NCBI GenBank assembly: GCA_963738205.1 | Contig: CAVTVQ010000007.1 | Span: 930,001-994,000 of the forward strand | Direction: 5' to 3' | Source: DATFQE01 sp963738205 | GTDB taxonomy: Bacteria > Actinomycetota > Thermoleophilia > Gaiellales > Gaiellaceae | DNA length: 64,000 bases | Shown here: one piece after another, positions 8,945 to 16,682 of the stretch | Position numbering within the stretch: position 1 is the first letter of the stretch | Layout: each line of letters starts with the position of its first letter | The notes under the pieces: model-generated | Databases searched by the model: none | What the model saw: the letters and a program-made list of their open reading frames with translations, nothing else | Told to the model about the DNA's origin: nothing | Made by a program: the position numbers and the translations under genes

Positions 8945-9463
8945 ATGAATCAGCGACGTTCTCGCTGGGGGATTCGCACCCTCGTGGCCGGGGGTGCTGC
9001 AGCGCTGGCGTTCGCAGCGTTGACGTCCGTGGGGGCCGCCGTCTCGCCCTCGGGGTCGCCGGCCGCGAGCGAGCAGTACCCGAAGAAGGTCACGATCTGT
9101 CACCGGACCCACTCGAAGAAGCATCCGTTCGTGACGATCCGCGTGTCCCGCAACGCGCTCAAGGCGCACCTGCGGCACGGCGACACGATCGGCCCGTGCT
9201 CGACGGCGCCGATCACGGTCTGCCACAAGGGCAAGCACACCGTCAAGGTGAAGGGCGCCAAGCAGGCCATGAAGCACCTGCGCCACGGCGACAAGCTCGG
9301 AAAGTGCAAGAAGCCGAAGAAGTCGAAGTCGGACGACCGCGGCAAGAGCAAGGACGAGCAGAAGCAGAAGGGCAAGCCCTCCGAGAAGCCCGGCAAGGGC
9401 GGGGAGAAGGGCAAGCCGTCCGACACGCCCGGCAACGGCGGGGAGAAGGGCAAGAAGAAGTAG
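8945..9463 (+). CDS. Secreted lysine-rich protein with two CH..HGD..C repeats
   Basis: Exported protein of unknown function, 172 aa. Residues 1-35 form a signal peptide after a basic start. Two imperfect repeats follow, each opening with VTICH or ITVCH, running through a basic segment to LRHGD and closing with GPC or GKC, so each has two Cys and at least two His. The last 70 residues are almost only Lys, Gly, Ser, Pro and Glu, with a repeated GKPSxxPGxGGEKG unit. The His/Cys pattern would suit a small metal-bound or disulfide-bonded domain, and the basic tail would stick to anionic cell wall polymers or DNA; both are inference. GGAGG lies upstream of the ATG. It stands alone after the HyuA gene. 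Confidence 0.7.
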   Translation: MNQRRSRWGIRTLVAGGAAALAFAALTSVGAAVSPSGSPAASEQYPKKVTICHRTHSKKHPFVTIRVSRNALKAHLRHGDTIGPCSTAPITVCHKGKHTVKVKGAKQAMKHLRHGDKLGKCKKPKKSKSDDRGKSKDEQKQKGKPSEKPGKGGEKGKPSDTPGNGGEKGKKK

Positions 9464-9516
9464 TCCTCGACTCCAAGGCGTGGGGCGGGCACCTGCGGAG
9501 GCCGCCCCCCGCCTTC

Positions 9517-9845
9517 CGGAGCGCTGGCGACGGTCGTCGCCGACAACGGCTCTTCCGACGGCACGGTGGCCGCCATGCGGCGCCGCCATCCGGGTACGCG
9601 CGTCGTCCCACTCGACTGCAATCTCGGCGGGGGGCGCGCACGGTGGAAGCACGGTCGGCGGCGACGCCCCGCGTCGCGTGCTTCGACGACGCCTCCTGGT
9701 GGCGGCCCGGCGCCCGCCCGAACGCGCGGTCGAGCTGCTGGATGCCGACCAATCCACCGTCCCCACGGGCCCGTATTGGGGGGCAGGGGAGAGGAGGAGC
9801 ACAGGCTGAGGCCGACGACCTCGCGACCGTCGGCCAGAGCCCTTA
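9517..9845 (+). pseudogene. Decayed family 2 glycosyltransferase fragment
   Basis: This gap between genes holds the remains of the N-terminal half of a GT2 glycosyltransferase. From 9521 one frame reads TVVADNGSSDGTVAAMRRR and then VVPLDCNLGGG, matching the nucleotide-binding start and the NLGFxxARN region of the family. A second frame near 9670-9710 gives FDDASWWRPGA, close to the usual DDDSWWxPGAL. A third gives ERAVELLDAD, and a fourth, near 9806, RLRPTTSRPSARAL. At least three frame changes and the missing C-terminal domain argue for a genuine relic, although indel errors are common in this window. Nothing else is seen in the 379-base gap. Confidence 0.65.
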
Positions 9846-10091
9846 GAGGAGCGCAGCCGTGTCGGCCCCGGTGTTCCTGTCCTTGAACGGACAGTTACCG
9901 TCGTGGCCCCGGTCGCCCTTGTTCTGAACGACGTTCGGCGTGCTCTTCTGCGCCGGCGCGTTGCCCTTGGTCGGGCTGCTTCCGCCGCTGCCGCCGCCGA
10001 GCGCGCTGCCTGCCCAGACGGCTGTCAGTGCCAGCAGGCCCGCGATGAGTACGACGACGGCCCGCACTTCGATCTTGCGTGCTTTCGCCAT
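9843..10091 (-). CDS. Small membrane-anchored or secreted protein, unknown function
   Basis: An 82-residue protein starting MAKARKIEVRAVVV. A single hydrophobic stretch (about residues 11-29) serves as a signal anchor, followed by a Gly/Ser-rich linker and a polar tail rich in Asn, Lys and Asp with one Cys near its end (GNCPFKDRN). The ATG is preceded by AAAGGAGG, among the strongest ribosome sites in the window, so it is probably well translated. No family is recognised. The convergent glycosyltransferase relic ends at its stop codon. The upstream ArsC gene is on the same strand but 43 bases away, so they may or may not be co-transcribed. Confidence 0.65.
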   Translation of the reverse strand: MAKARKIEVRAVVVLIAGLLALTAVWAGSALGGGSGGSSPTKGNAPAQKSTPNVVQNKGDRGHDGNCPFKDRNTGADTAALL

Positions 10092-10133
10092 GGACCTCCT
10101 TTCGGTGCTTGCTGGTCGAGGTGCATACACCTA

Positions 10134-10556
10134 TCAGGACCGGCTGAGAACCGCCTGAGAATCGACGAGGTCGTCGCCGAGCACGCGGACGCGACGGTCG
10201 ATCTCGTCGCGGATCGGGCGTACTTCGTCGAGCGATCTGCCCGCCGGGTCGTCGAGCGCCCAGTCCTCGTAGCGCTTCCCCGGATACACGGGGCAGGCGT
10301 CGCCGCAGCCCATCGTGATCACGACGTCGGCCTCGCGCACGTCCTCGTCGGCCAGTCGCCGCGGTGCTCTGCCGGCGAGGTCGATGCCGACCTCGCGCAT
10401 CGCCTCGACCACTGCGGGATTCAGCTCGTCGGCCGGCTCGCTCCCCGCCGAGCGCACGGTGATCCGGCCGCGGGCATACCGCTCCAGCAGCGCCGCGGCC
10501 ATCTGGCTGCGTCCTGCGTTGTGGACGCACACGAACAGCACCTCTGGAGCGCTCAC
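10134..10556 (-). CDS. arsC: Arsenate reductase, low-molecular-weight phosphatase type
   Basis: Cytoplasmic arsenate reductase of the LMW-PTP fold, 140 aa. It begins with the P-loop CVHNAGRSQMA (CX5R) at residues 10-20. The second-half motif ITMGCGDACPVYPGKRYEDW supplies the further cysteines used in the thioredoxin-coupled disulfide cascade. The GTG start is chosen because it places the P-loop at the normal distance; the frame is open far upstream. A paralog with an extra N-terminal domain lies after phoU at 38.2 kb. There is no arsenite pump or ArsR gene beside it. It faces a CoxG-like gene on the other strand across an 18-base gap. Confidence 0.88.
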   Translation of the reverse strand: MSAPEVLFVCVHNAGRSQMAAALLERYARGRITVRSAGSEPADELNPAVVEAMREVGIDLAGRAPRRLADEDVREADVVITMGCGDACPVYPGKRYEDWALDDPAGRSLDEVRPIRDEIDRRVRVLGDDLVDSQAVLSRS

Positions 10557-10574
10557 GCGGGTTAGCGTAGCGAG

Positions 10575-11015
10575 GTGCGCCTGCAGGGAGAACGCCGGTT
10601 CCGGGCCGCGCGTGAGCGGGTGTTTCGCGCGCTCACCGACCCGCACGAGCTGTCCGAGCTGATGCCCGGGGTCCAGCGCGTGGAGGTGTCCAGCGCGGAC
10701 GAGTGGATCGCGGTCGTCAAGCCCCCCTTCGGCCCGGGGCTCAATCTCAAGCTCGACATGCACGTCACCGACCGGCACGACCCCGAGCACGCACGGTTGA
10801 CAGCGTGGGGCAAGAGCTTCGGCGCCCGCATCTCGATCGAGACGGAGTTCGACCTCGCCGAGGACGGCGACGGCACGGACATGACCTGGAGCGCGGAGGT
10901 GGGGCTCGCCGGGCTCCTCGGCGGGCTCGGCGGCAAGGCGATGGAGCCCGCCGCGCGGCACCACGCCGAGCGGACGCTCGACCGAATGCAGCAGCGTCTG
11001 GAGGCCGAGAGCTAG
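10575..11015 (+). CDS. CoxG-like SRPBCC protein
   Basis: A 146-residue START/SRPBCC-fold protein that begins with the pattern seen in CO dehydrogenase subunit G proteins (GERRFRAARERVFRALTDP, then LMPGVQRVEV). CoxG proteins bind a hydrophobic ligand and help recruit molybdenum hydroxylases to the membrane; many stand-alone members have no known role. This copy lacks the C-terminal membrane helix of true CoxG. The GTG start fits the family. No CO dehydrogenase genes are adjacent; the nearest molybdenum hydroxylase operon is about 36 kb away. Confidence 0.75.
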   Translation: MRLQGERRFRAARERVFRALTDPHELSELMPGVQRVEVSSADEWIAVVKPPFGPGLNLKLDMHVTDRHDPEHARLTAWGKSFGARISIETEFDLAEDGDGTDMTWSAEVGLAGLLGGLGGKAMEPAARHHAERTLDRMQQRLEAES

Positions 11016-11368
11016 ATCGAGTCGACTTCGACGTGGCGCTCGGCGATGCACGCCTGCGCCCAGCGCTCCGAGACCTCGATCAGCCGCCCGCGCAGCTCGT
11101 CGAGCTCGTGGCCGTCAACGGGCAGGTCGTCGGCAGGAACCTCGATGCGGACCTGATGGAGCGCTACCTCGGAGTTGTCGGCGAGCTCGTGCCGCTGCTC
11201 GCTGATGATCGACACCTCCTGCACGCGCCCGAGCAGCTCCTTGCCGAGCTCATCGATCTCGGCCGACGTTGCCTCCCGGCCGGCGAACATGCCGAAGTTG
11301 ATGCGGATCTCGAGCCCGGGCGGCTCGTGCGTCCGGGTGGCGAACGCGATGGCGGGCTCGGTTTGCAT
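11012..11368 (-). CDS. Conserved hypothetical protein
   Basis: A soluble 118-residue acidic protein of no family I recognise. The ATG at MQTEPAIAFATR is preferred to upstream starts because the frame upstream looks non-coding. It has a beta-strand-like start (LEIRINFGMFAG) followed by two predicted helices and a second beta stretch (ALHQVRIEVPADD). It ends tail to tail with the CoxG-like gene, overlapping by 4 bases. The exporter genes further upstream share its strand after a 29-base gap, so it could be the last gene of that transcript. Confidence 0.6.
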   Translation of the reverse strand: MQTEPAIAFATRTHEPPGLEIRINFGMFAGREATSAEIDELGKELLGRVQEVSIISEQRHELADNSEVALHQVRIEVPADDLPVDGHELDELRGRLIEVSERWAQACIAERHVEVDSI

Positions 11369-11397
11369 AGTGCAACAGTGCCCGTACTCGTTCAAAC

Positions 11398-12147
11398 CTA
11401 ACGTTCCCGCGGCTCCCACCTGAACGAGCGGACTGCGACGACCAGGCCCACGGCTCCCCAGGCCGCCACCATCGCCACGGCGGTCGGCTCGTCCCAGACC
11501 TGACTGCCGTACAGCATCACGTTGCGAACGAGCTCGATGAAGTACGTCAGCGGCAGGACGTTCGCGATCGCTTGCAGGAATGCCGGAAAAGAGTTGGGCG
11601 AGAAGAATGCGCCGGAGATGAAGGAAACCGGCAGGTAGATCGCGTTCACGACCGCCGAGGCGCCCTCGGCGCTACGGACGAGGCTCGAAAGGGCGACCCC
11701 GAGCGCCGCGAACGAGACAGCGCCGAGCAGGAGCGCCAGCGCCAGCGAGAGCGGCCGGTCGGGCAGCTGCGTGTCGAACGCGAGCCGCCCGATCGAGATC
11801 ATCAGCAGCGACTCGAGCGCGAAGACGAGCACGATCGACGACAGCACCGCGGTGAGGTAGGTCGCCGGCGGCAGCGGTGTCGCCCGCAAGCGCTTGAGGA
11901 TTCCCTGCTCGCGCCTGATCACCAGCATGATCGCCAGGCCTGCGAACGCCGTCGAGATGCAGCCGTAGCCAAGCATCCCGGCGAGCAGGTAGTCGGCTCC
12001 GCGAACGCCCTCGACCTGGTCCTCGCCGTACACCGACCCGAGCAGGAAGAAGAGGATCACTGGCAGGATGAAGGTGAAGAAGGCGAGCTCTCGGCTGCGC
12101 CAGAAGAGCTTCTGCTGCGCCTTCAATTCGTGGCGGAACAGCCTCAT
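11398..12147 (-). CDS. ABC-2 type transporter permease
   Basis: Membrane subunit of an exporter, 249 aa with six predicted transmembrane segments and the conserved ABC-2 sequence near the fifth (LPVSFISGAFFSP, then LPLTYFIELVRN). Members of this DrrB/YadH-like group move drugs, lipids or polysaccharides outward with a separate ATPase. The ATG is fixed by the ATGA overlap with the ATPase gene. Regulation by the divergent PadR gene is likely, since the operator-like repeats sit upstream of the ATPase. The substrate cannot be told from sequence. Confidence 0.87.
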   Translation of the reverse strand: MRLFRHELKAQQKLFWRSRELAFFTFILPVILFFLLGSVYGEDQVEGVRGADYLLAGMLGYGCISTAFAGLAIMLVIRREQGILKRLRATPLPPATYLTAVLSSIVLVFALESLLMISIGRLAFDTQLPDRPLSLALALLLGAVSFAALGVALSSLVRSAEGASAVVNAIYLPVSFISGAFFSPNSFPAFLQAIANVLPLTYFIELVRNVMLYGSQVWDEPTAVAMVAAWGAVGLVVAVRSFRWEPRER

Positions 12148-12995
12148 TCGACGCGCGACTGCTCGGTGAGCGACAGGTAGACCTCCTCGAGCGTGGGCCG
12201 CCGGACCTCGAGGCCCTCGAGCTCCACGCCGGCGGCCACCGCGCGAGCCGTCAGCTCGTGGAGAACGCGTGTCGGCTCCTCGGTCTGGACGACGACGACC
12301 TCGCCGTTCTCGCGGTAGCGGATCTCGGTCGCCGGCGCGGCTCCGATCAGCTCGCTCGGGGTTCCGAGTGCGGCGATCCGGCCCTCGCGCAGGACCGCGA
12401 CCCGATCGGCGAGCTGTTGCGCCTCCTCGATGTAGTGGGTGGTGAGGAGGATGGTCTTGCCGAGGGCGCGCAGCGACCGGATCGTCTCCCACGCGACGCG
12501 CCGAGCGCCGGGGTCGAAACCGGTTGTCGGCTCGTCGAGGAAGAGCAGGTCGGGATCGCCCACCAGTGCCACTGCCAGGTCGAGCCGGCGCTTCTGGCCG
12601 CCTGAAAGCGTCTTCACGCGAGCCTCGGCCTTCTCCTCGAGGCCGACGAGCCTGATCACCTCGCCCGGGTCGCGCGGCTCTCGGTAGTAGCCGGCGAAGA
12701 GCTCGACGCATTCGCGCACGCTGAAGAAGGGGTACAGCTCGTCGTGCTGCAGGACGACGCCGATCCGCTCCCGCCAGTCGAGGCCCGCCCGCTCCGGGTC
12801 GACGCCGAGGACGGACACCTCGCCGCGGTCGCGTTGGCGATAGCCCTCGAGGATCTCGACGGTCGTTGTCTTCCCGGCGCCGTTGGGGCCAAGGAGGCCG
12901 AACACCTCACCGGTCGCGAGCTCGAAGCTGATCCCCTTGACGGCCGCGAAGTCGCCGTAGGACTTGTGCAGGTCGCTCACCACGACGGCCGTCAT
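12144..12995 (-). CDS. ABC exporter ATP-binding protein (DrrA-like)
   Basis: Single-domain ATPase, 283 aa, with Walker A GPNGAGKTT (residues 37-45), signature LSGGQKRRLD, Walker B LLFLDEPTTGFDP and the H-loop TTHY. The extra 70 residues at the C terminus match the DrrA-type accessory region. It pairs with the ABC-2 permease downstream, to which it is coupled by a 4-base overlap. Its ATG lies 42 bases from the divergent PadR start, and the space between holds the palindrome and direct repeats described separately. Confidence 0.9.
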   Translation of the reverse strand: MTAVVVSDLHKSYGDFAAVKGISFELATGEVFGLLGPNGAGKTTTVEILEGYRQRDRGEVSVLGVDPERAGLDWRERIGVVLQHDELYPFFSVRECVELFAGYYREPRDPGEVIRLVGLEEKAEARVKTLSGGQKRRLDLAVALVGDPDLLFLDEPTTGFDPGARRVAWETIRSLRALGKTILLTTHYIEEAQQLADRVAVLREGRIAALGTPSELIGAAPATEIRYRENGEVVVVQTEEPTRVLHELTARAVAAGVELEGLEVRRPTLEEVYLSLTEQSRVE

Positions 12996-12998
12996 GCT

Positions 12999-13032
12999 GA
13001 TATATCTACCAGATATGTCAGGATATATCTAC
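12999..13032. promoter_or_regulatory. Putative PadR operator in divergent promoter
   Basis: The 42-base space between the exporter ATPase and padR starts is AT-rich, unlike its surroundings. It contains a perfect palindrome ATATCT-ACC-AGATAT at 13002-13016 and a direct repeat GATATATCTAC at 12999-13009 and 13022-13032, 23 bases apart (about two helical turns). PadR dimers bind such A/T-rich dyads to repress their own gene and a neighbouring exporter, so this is the expected operator. It also probably contains both -10 regions. Confidence 0.7.
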
Positions 13033-13037
13033 TAGCA

Positions 13038-13595
13038 ATGTCTACGCAGCTCACGCCGACCGCGCGCGTGATCCTCGGAATGCTGAACCTGGGGGCGCGA
13101 ACAGGCTACGAGATCAAGCAGGCGATCGAGGTCTCGACCCGGTTCTTCTGGGGTGCCAGCTACGGCCAGATCTACCCCGAGCTGCGCCGGCTCGCGGACG
13201 CGGGGCTCGTCACGGGCTCGGACGCTCCTCGCGGCGCGGTGAAGCGCACCGAGTACAGGCTCACCGCCGAGGGCGAGCGCGTCCTCGAGGAGTGGCTGAC
13301 CGCTGCGGACTACGGGAGCTTCGAGATGCGCGACGAGCTGCTGCTGAAGTTCTTCTTCGCCGACCTGCTCGACGAGGCCGATGCGCTCGCGGTCGTGCGG
13401 CGGATGCGCGAGCGCAGCGAATGGATCGTCGAGCGCTTCCGCGAGATCGAACCCGGCGCGGCAGACGGCTTCACGGAGGGCAGCGGCGAACGCTTTCCGC
13501 ACCTCGCACTGCAGTACGGAATCGGGCTGATGGAGTGGATGGCGAACTGGGCGGCCGAGACGGAGCGCGCACTCGAGCGCGGGTCGACCCCATAG
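13038..13595 (+). CDS. PadR family transcriptional regulator
   Basis: Dimeric winged-helix repressor, 185 aa. The N-terminal 85 residues form the PadR DNA-binding domain (ILGMLNLGARTGYEIKQ, then SYGQIYPELRRLADAGLV). The rest is the helical vir_act_alpha_C-like dimerisation domain of subfamily 1. It is divergent from an ABC-2 exporter, the standard setting in which PadR senses a toxic small molecule and derepresses the pump. The ATG is the first Met of the domain and lies 6 bases from the operator-like repeat. Confidence 0.9.
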   Translation: MSTQLTPTARVILGMLNLGARTGYEIKQAIEVSTRFFWGASYGQIYPELRRLADAGLVTGSDAPRGAVKRTEYRLTAEGERVLEEWLTAADYGSFEMRDELLLKFFFADLLDEADALAVVRRMRERSEWIVERFREIEPGAADGFTEGSGERFPHLALQYGIGLMEWMANWAAETERALERGSTP

Positions 13596-13604
13596 AGTCC
13601 GCAC

Positions 13605-14883
13605 GTGCAGCGGTACGCGATCCAGGGCCTCGTGCTCGCCGAGCACGAGTTCTCGGTCCCGCTCGACCACTCGCAGCCGGACGGCGAGACGATCACCGTC
13701 TTCGGGCGTGAGGCGCGCGGCGCTGCAAACGCCGACGCCGACCTCCCCTGGCTCGTCTTCCTCCAGGGCGGGCCGGGCTCGCCGGCGCCGCGGCCGACCG
13801 GGCTCGAGCCCTGGATCCTGCGGGCCGCGCGCGACTACCACGTGCTGCTGCTCGACCAGCGCGGGACCGGCCGCAGCACGCCCGTCATGGCGCAGACGCT
13901 CGCCCGCCTCGGTTCCCCCCAGGCGCAGGCCGACTACCTGAAGCACTTCCGCGCCGACTCGATCGTCCGCGACGCCGAGGCGATCCGCCCGAGCTTCGGC
14001 GGCGAGCCTTGGGCGCTGCTCGGGCAGAGCTACGGGGGCTTCTGCAGCACGACCTACCTCTCGCTCGCGCCGGAGGGGGTGCGGGAGGCCTACATCACCG
14101 GCGGCCTGCCCGGGCTCGAGCGCTCCGCCGACGAGGTCTACCGCGCCACGTACAAGCGGCTGATCGACCGCAACGAGCGCTACTACGCGCGCTACCCCGA
14201 GGACGTCGATCGGCTGCGAGAGCTCGTCGACGTGCTCGGCTCAGAGGACGTGCGGCTTGCCGACGGCTCCCGGCTCTCGCCGCGGCGTCTCCTGCAGGTG
14301 GGCTCGCTCTTCGGGATGAGCTACGGCTTCGAGAAGGTGCACTACCTGCTCGAGCTCGCGTTCGTCGGCGACCGCGAGGTCAGCTCCCAGTTCCTCCGCG
14401 CGGTCGACGAGTTCCTGCCCTTCGACCCGGCGCCGATCTACTCGCTGCTTCACGAGGCCTGCTACGCACAGGGCGAGGCGACGAGGTGGGCGGCGCAGCG
14501 CGTCCTGGCCGAGTTCCCGGAGTTCGAGCTCGAGCGGGACGGCCCGATCTTCTTCACGGGCGAGATGGTCTACCCGTGGCAGTTCGACGAGTACCGCGAG
14601 CTGCAGCCGCTGCAGGAGACGGCCGAGCTGCTGGCCGAGTACGAGGACTGGCCACGGCTCTACGACGTCGAGCGGCTCCAGGCCAACGACGTGCCGGTCG
14701 CGGCGGCGGTGTACGAGAACGACATGTACGTCGAGCGCGAGTTCTCGCTCGAGACGGCACGTGTCCTCGGCGCCAAGGCCTGGGTGACCAGCCAGTACGA
14801 GCACGACGGCCTGCGCAGCCACGGCGAGGACGTCGTCGGAGCGCTTGTTCGCCATGCGGCGTGGCGAGGTCTACGTCATTTAG
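13605..14883 (+). CDS. Alpha/beta hydrolase, S33 proline iminopeptidase-like (single frameshift)
   Basis: Serine peptidase of the prolyl aminopeptidase group, about 425 aa. Visible motifs are the oxyanion loop QGGPGSPAPRP near residue 50, DQRGTGRST, the nucleophile elbow GQSYGG near residue 142 and a terminal His in YEHDGLRSHGED. After that His the frame runs on without a stop into non-coding sequence. Removing one G from the GG at 14838-14839 gives a natural end, ERLFAMRRGEVYVI, with a stop at 14881. I therefore give the end after correction; the break may be an assembly error. GTG start, 10 bases after padR, so probably co-transcribed with it. Confidence 0.82.
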
Positions 14884-14888
14884 GAGGG

Positions 14889-15281
14889 CTAGAGATCGAC
14901 TACGGCCATGCCGCCCGGCGGGAAGGGCGGCTCGACCCCGTCGCCCAGCTCTGCGGCGATGCGGCCCCAGTCGGGCTGGTGGCCCACGACGATCACGGTG
15001 TCGCCGCGGCCCTCGACGGCGCCGAGCAGGTCGGCGGTCGTGGCTCCAGGCCCGAGGCGCTCGTCGGTGCCGGCCGGCACGCCCGTCGTCCGGGCAAGCT
15101 CCTCCGCGGTCTCACGGGCCCGCAGGAGCGGGCTCGAGAGGATCGCGTTCGGCCGGACGCCCTCGGCCGCGAGCAGCTCGCCCAGCGTGCGCGCGTCCCG
15201 GCGCCCTTCGGGTGTCAGCGCGCGCAGCTCGTCCGGCTCGCCGGGAGCTGCGTGCCCGTGGCGGACGAGGTACAGGCGCAC
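14889..15281 (-). CDS. SixA-type histidine phosphatase
   Basis: A 130-residue member of the histidine phosphatase (phosphoglycerate mutase-like) superfamily, of SixA size. The RHG catalytic motif is at residues 7-9 (LVRHGHAAPG), the conserved SSPLLRARETAEE near residue 49 and the second catalytic His in VVGHQPDWG near residue 99. SixA dephosphorylates phosphohistidine on signalling proteins; many relatives act on small phosphoesters. It ends 5 bases from the corrected end of the convergent hydrolase. A second SixA-like gene lies at 27.3 kb beside a Nudix gene. Confidence 0.85.
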   Translation of the reverse strand: MRLYLVRHGHAAPGEPDELRALTPEGRRDARTLGELLAAEGVRPNAILSSPLLRARETAEELARTTGVPAGTDERLGPGATTADLLGAVEGRGDTVIVVGHQPDWGRIAAELGDGVEPPFPPGGMAVVDL

Positions 15282-15299
15282 CTCCGCAGGATACGAGGC

Positions 15300-15441
15300 T
15301 CACCCAGGGCGGATCCGCCAGACCTCGCCGCCCTCGTGGATCGAGACCCAGACGTCGCCCTCGGCGCCCGCCACGACAGCGGGGTTCGGGCCCGTCGTCG
15401 AACCGCCCGGCGCTGCGTAGCCGCCGTTAGGCTCGCGGCTG
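15300..15441 (-). pseudogene. C-terminal remnant of a propeller-like protein
   Basis: One frame on the minus strand, closed by TGA at 15300-15302, reads PNPAVVAGAEGDVWVS and then IHEGGEVWRIRPG. That resembles the last blade of a Vgb/YncE-type beta-propeller. There is no start codon before the frame meets the divergent PhzF start, so the 5' part is gone. It could be a relic, or chance in GC-rich DNA. Confidence 0.35.
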
Positions 15442-16290
15442 GTGCCCACTCTCCGCTATGTCGTCGCCGACGTCTTCACCGACACGCCGCTCCAGGGCAA
15501 CCAGCTCGGCGTCTTCACCGACGCGCGGGAGGCGGACGAGGCGCTCATGCAGCGGCTCGCACGCGAGCTCAACTTCTCCGAGACGGTGTTCGTGCTGCCG
15601 GCCGAGGCCGACGGCCACGCCCGCATACGAATCTTCACGCCGACGATCGAGCTTCCGTTCGCCGGTCATCCCACCCTCGGTGCCGCCTTCGTGCTCGGCG
15701 CGCCCATGCAGCTGGGCGAGATCCGACTCGAGACCGGTCGCGGCATCGTGCCCGTTCGGCTCGAACGCGACGGCGGTCGGATCACGTTCGGGCGGATGTC
15801 ACAGCCGTTGCCGACGATCGCGCCCTACGAGGCGGTGGACGAGCTGCTCGCCGCGCTCCGCGTCGAGCGCTCCGAGCTGCCGGTCGAGCTGTACGACAAC
15901 GGCATCGAGCACGTCTACGTGGCGCTCGACTCCGAGGACGCGGTCGCGGCCCTGAAGCCCGATCTCGGCAGGCTCGGCGAGCTGCCGGCCGTGATGGGCA
16001 TCAATACGTTCGCCGGCTCCGGCACGCGCTGGAAGACGCGGATGTTCGCGCCGGGTGATGGGGTGCCCGAGGATCCCGCGACCGGATCGGCGGCGGGGCC
16101 GCTGGCCCTTCACCTCGCGCGTCACGGCCGGATCGGCTTCGGCGACGAGATCGAGATCACCCAGGGCGTGGAGATCGGGCGCCCCTCCAAGCTCTACGCC
16201 CGCGTCGACGGCACGGCCGACGAGGTCGAGGCGATCGAGGTCGGCGGCAGCGCGGTGGTCGTCGCGCGCGGCGAGTTCCGGCTCCCCTAA
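15442..16290 (+). CDS. PhzF family epimerase/isomerase
   Basis: A 282-residue protein of the PhzF/YddE family with the diaminopimelate epimerase-like double barrel. The start (RYVVADVFTDTPLQGNQLGVF) and the catalytic glutamate context (LNFSETVFVLP, Glu near residue 46) are intact, as are ELPFAGHPTLGAAFVL and the glycine-rich DPATGSAAGPLALHL near residue 213. PhzF isomerises a phenazine precursor, but most family members lie outside phenazine clusters, as here, and have unknown substrates. GTG start. It is convergent with the BNR gene, overlapping by 4 bases. Confidence 0.88.
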   Translation: MPTLRYVVADVFTDTPLQGNQLGVFTDAREADEALMQRLARELNFSETVFVLPAEADGHARIRIFTPTIELPFAGHPTLGAAFVLGAPMQLGEIRLETGRGIVPVRLERDGGRITFGRMSQPLPTIAPYEAVDELLAALRVERSELPVELYDNGIEHVYVALDSEDAVAALKPDLGRLGELPAVMGINTFAGSGTRWKTRMFAPGDGVPEDPATGSAAGPLALHLARHGRIGFGDEIEITQGVEIGRPSKLYARVDGTADEVEAIEVGGSAVVVARGEFRLP

Positions 16291-16682
16291 GGAGCGAACG
16301 CGACCGCTTCGATCTCCGGGAGGTCGATCACGAGCGACTCCCAGAAGCGGCCGCCGTCGCTCGAGGACCACACGCGGTTGCGTGCGGCGAAGAGCATCAG
16401 GTCGGGGTCGTCCTCGTCGATCGCGATCGCGCGGCCACGCGGCAGCCCGCCGCCCGACTCGTGCCACGTGCGGCCGGCGTCGTAGGAGACGACCAGCGGC
16501 GGCCGCCGGTCGACGAGCACGAGCACCGTCGAGCCCGACGCCACGGAGGCGCGCACGCCCGGCAGCGAGACCGGGACGTCGGGCGGGCGCGAGAGCGTCT
16601 CGGTGGTGTCGATGCCGACGATGCCCTCGTCCGCGTCGACCATCAGGACGGCCTCGGCCGTGGCCACGAGCACGGGCTTCAC
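16287..16682 (-). CDS. BNR/Asp-box repeat protein
   Basis: A 131-residue protein with two Asp-box blades (SYDAGRTW and SSDGGRFW), the signature of sialidase/sortilin-type beta-propellers. With so few repeats it is either a fragment of a propeller or an oligomeric one. No signal peptide is present, so it appears cytoplasmic. The GTG start overlaps the kinase stop as GTGA, making it the third gene of the TPP-riboswitch operon. A link to thiamine metabolism is known only from this position. Confidence 0.7.
   Translation of the reverse strand: MKPVLVATAEAVLMVDADEGIVGIDTTETLSRPPDVPVSLPGVRASVASGSTVLVLVDRRPPLVVSYDAGRTWHESGGGLPRGRAIAIDEDDPDLMLFAARNRVWSSSDGGRFWESLVIDLPEIEAVAFAP

Noticed and set aside
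9464..9842. Several short overlapping frames as small genes
   Set aside because: Their translations are pieces of a GT2 glycosyltransferase in different frames, so they are better explained as one relic.
13605..16058. Hydrolase as one 817-residue protein
   Set aside because: Everything after about residue 410 is Arg-rich and overlaps the SixA-like and PhzF genes. A one-base correction gives a natural end at 14883.
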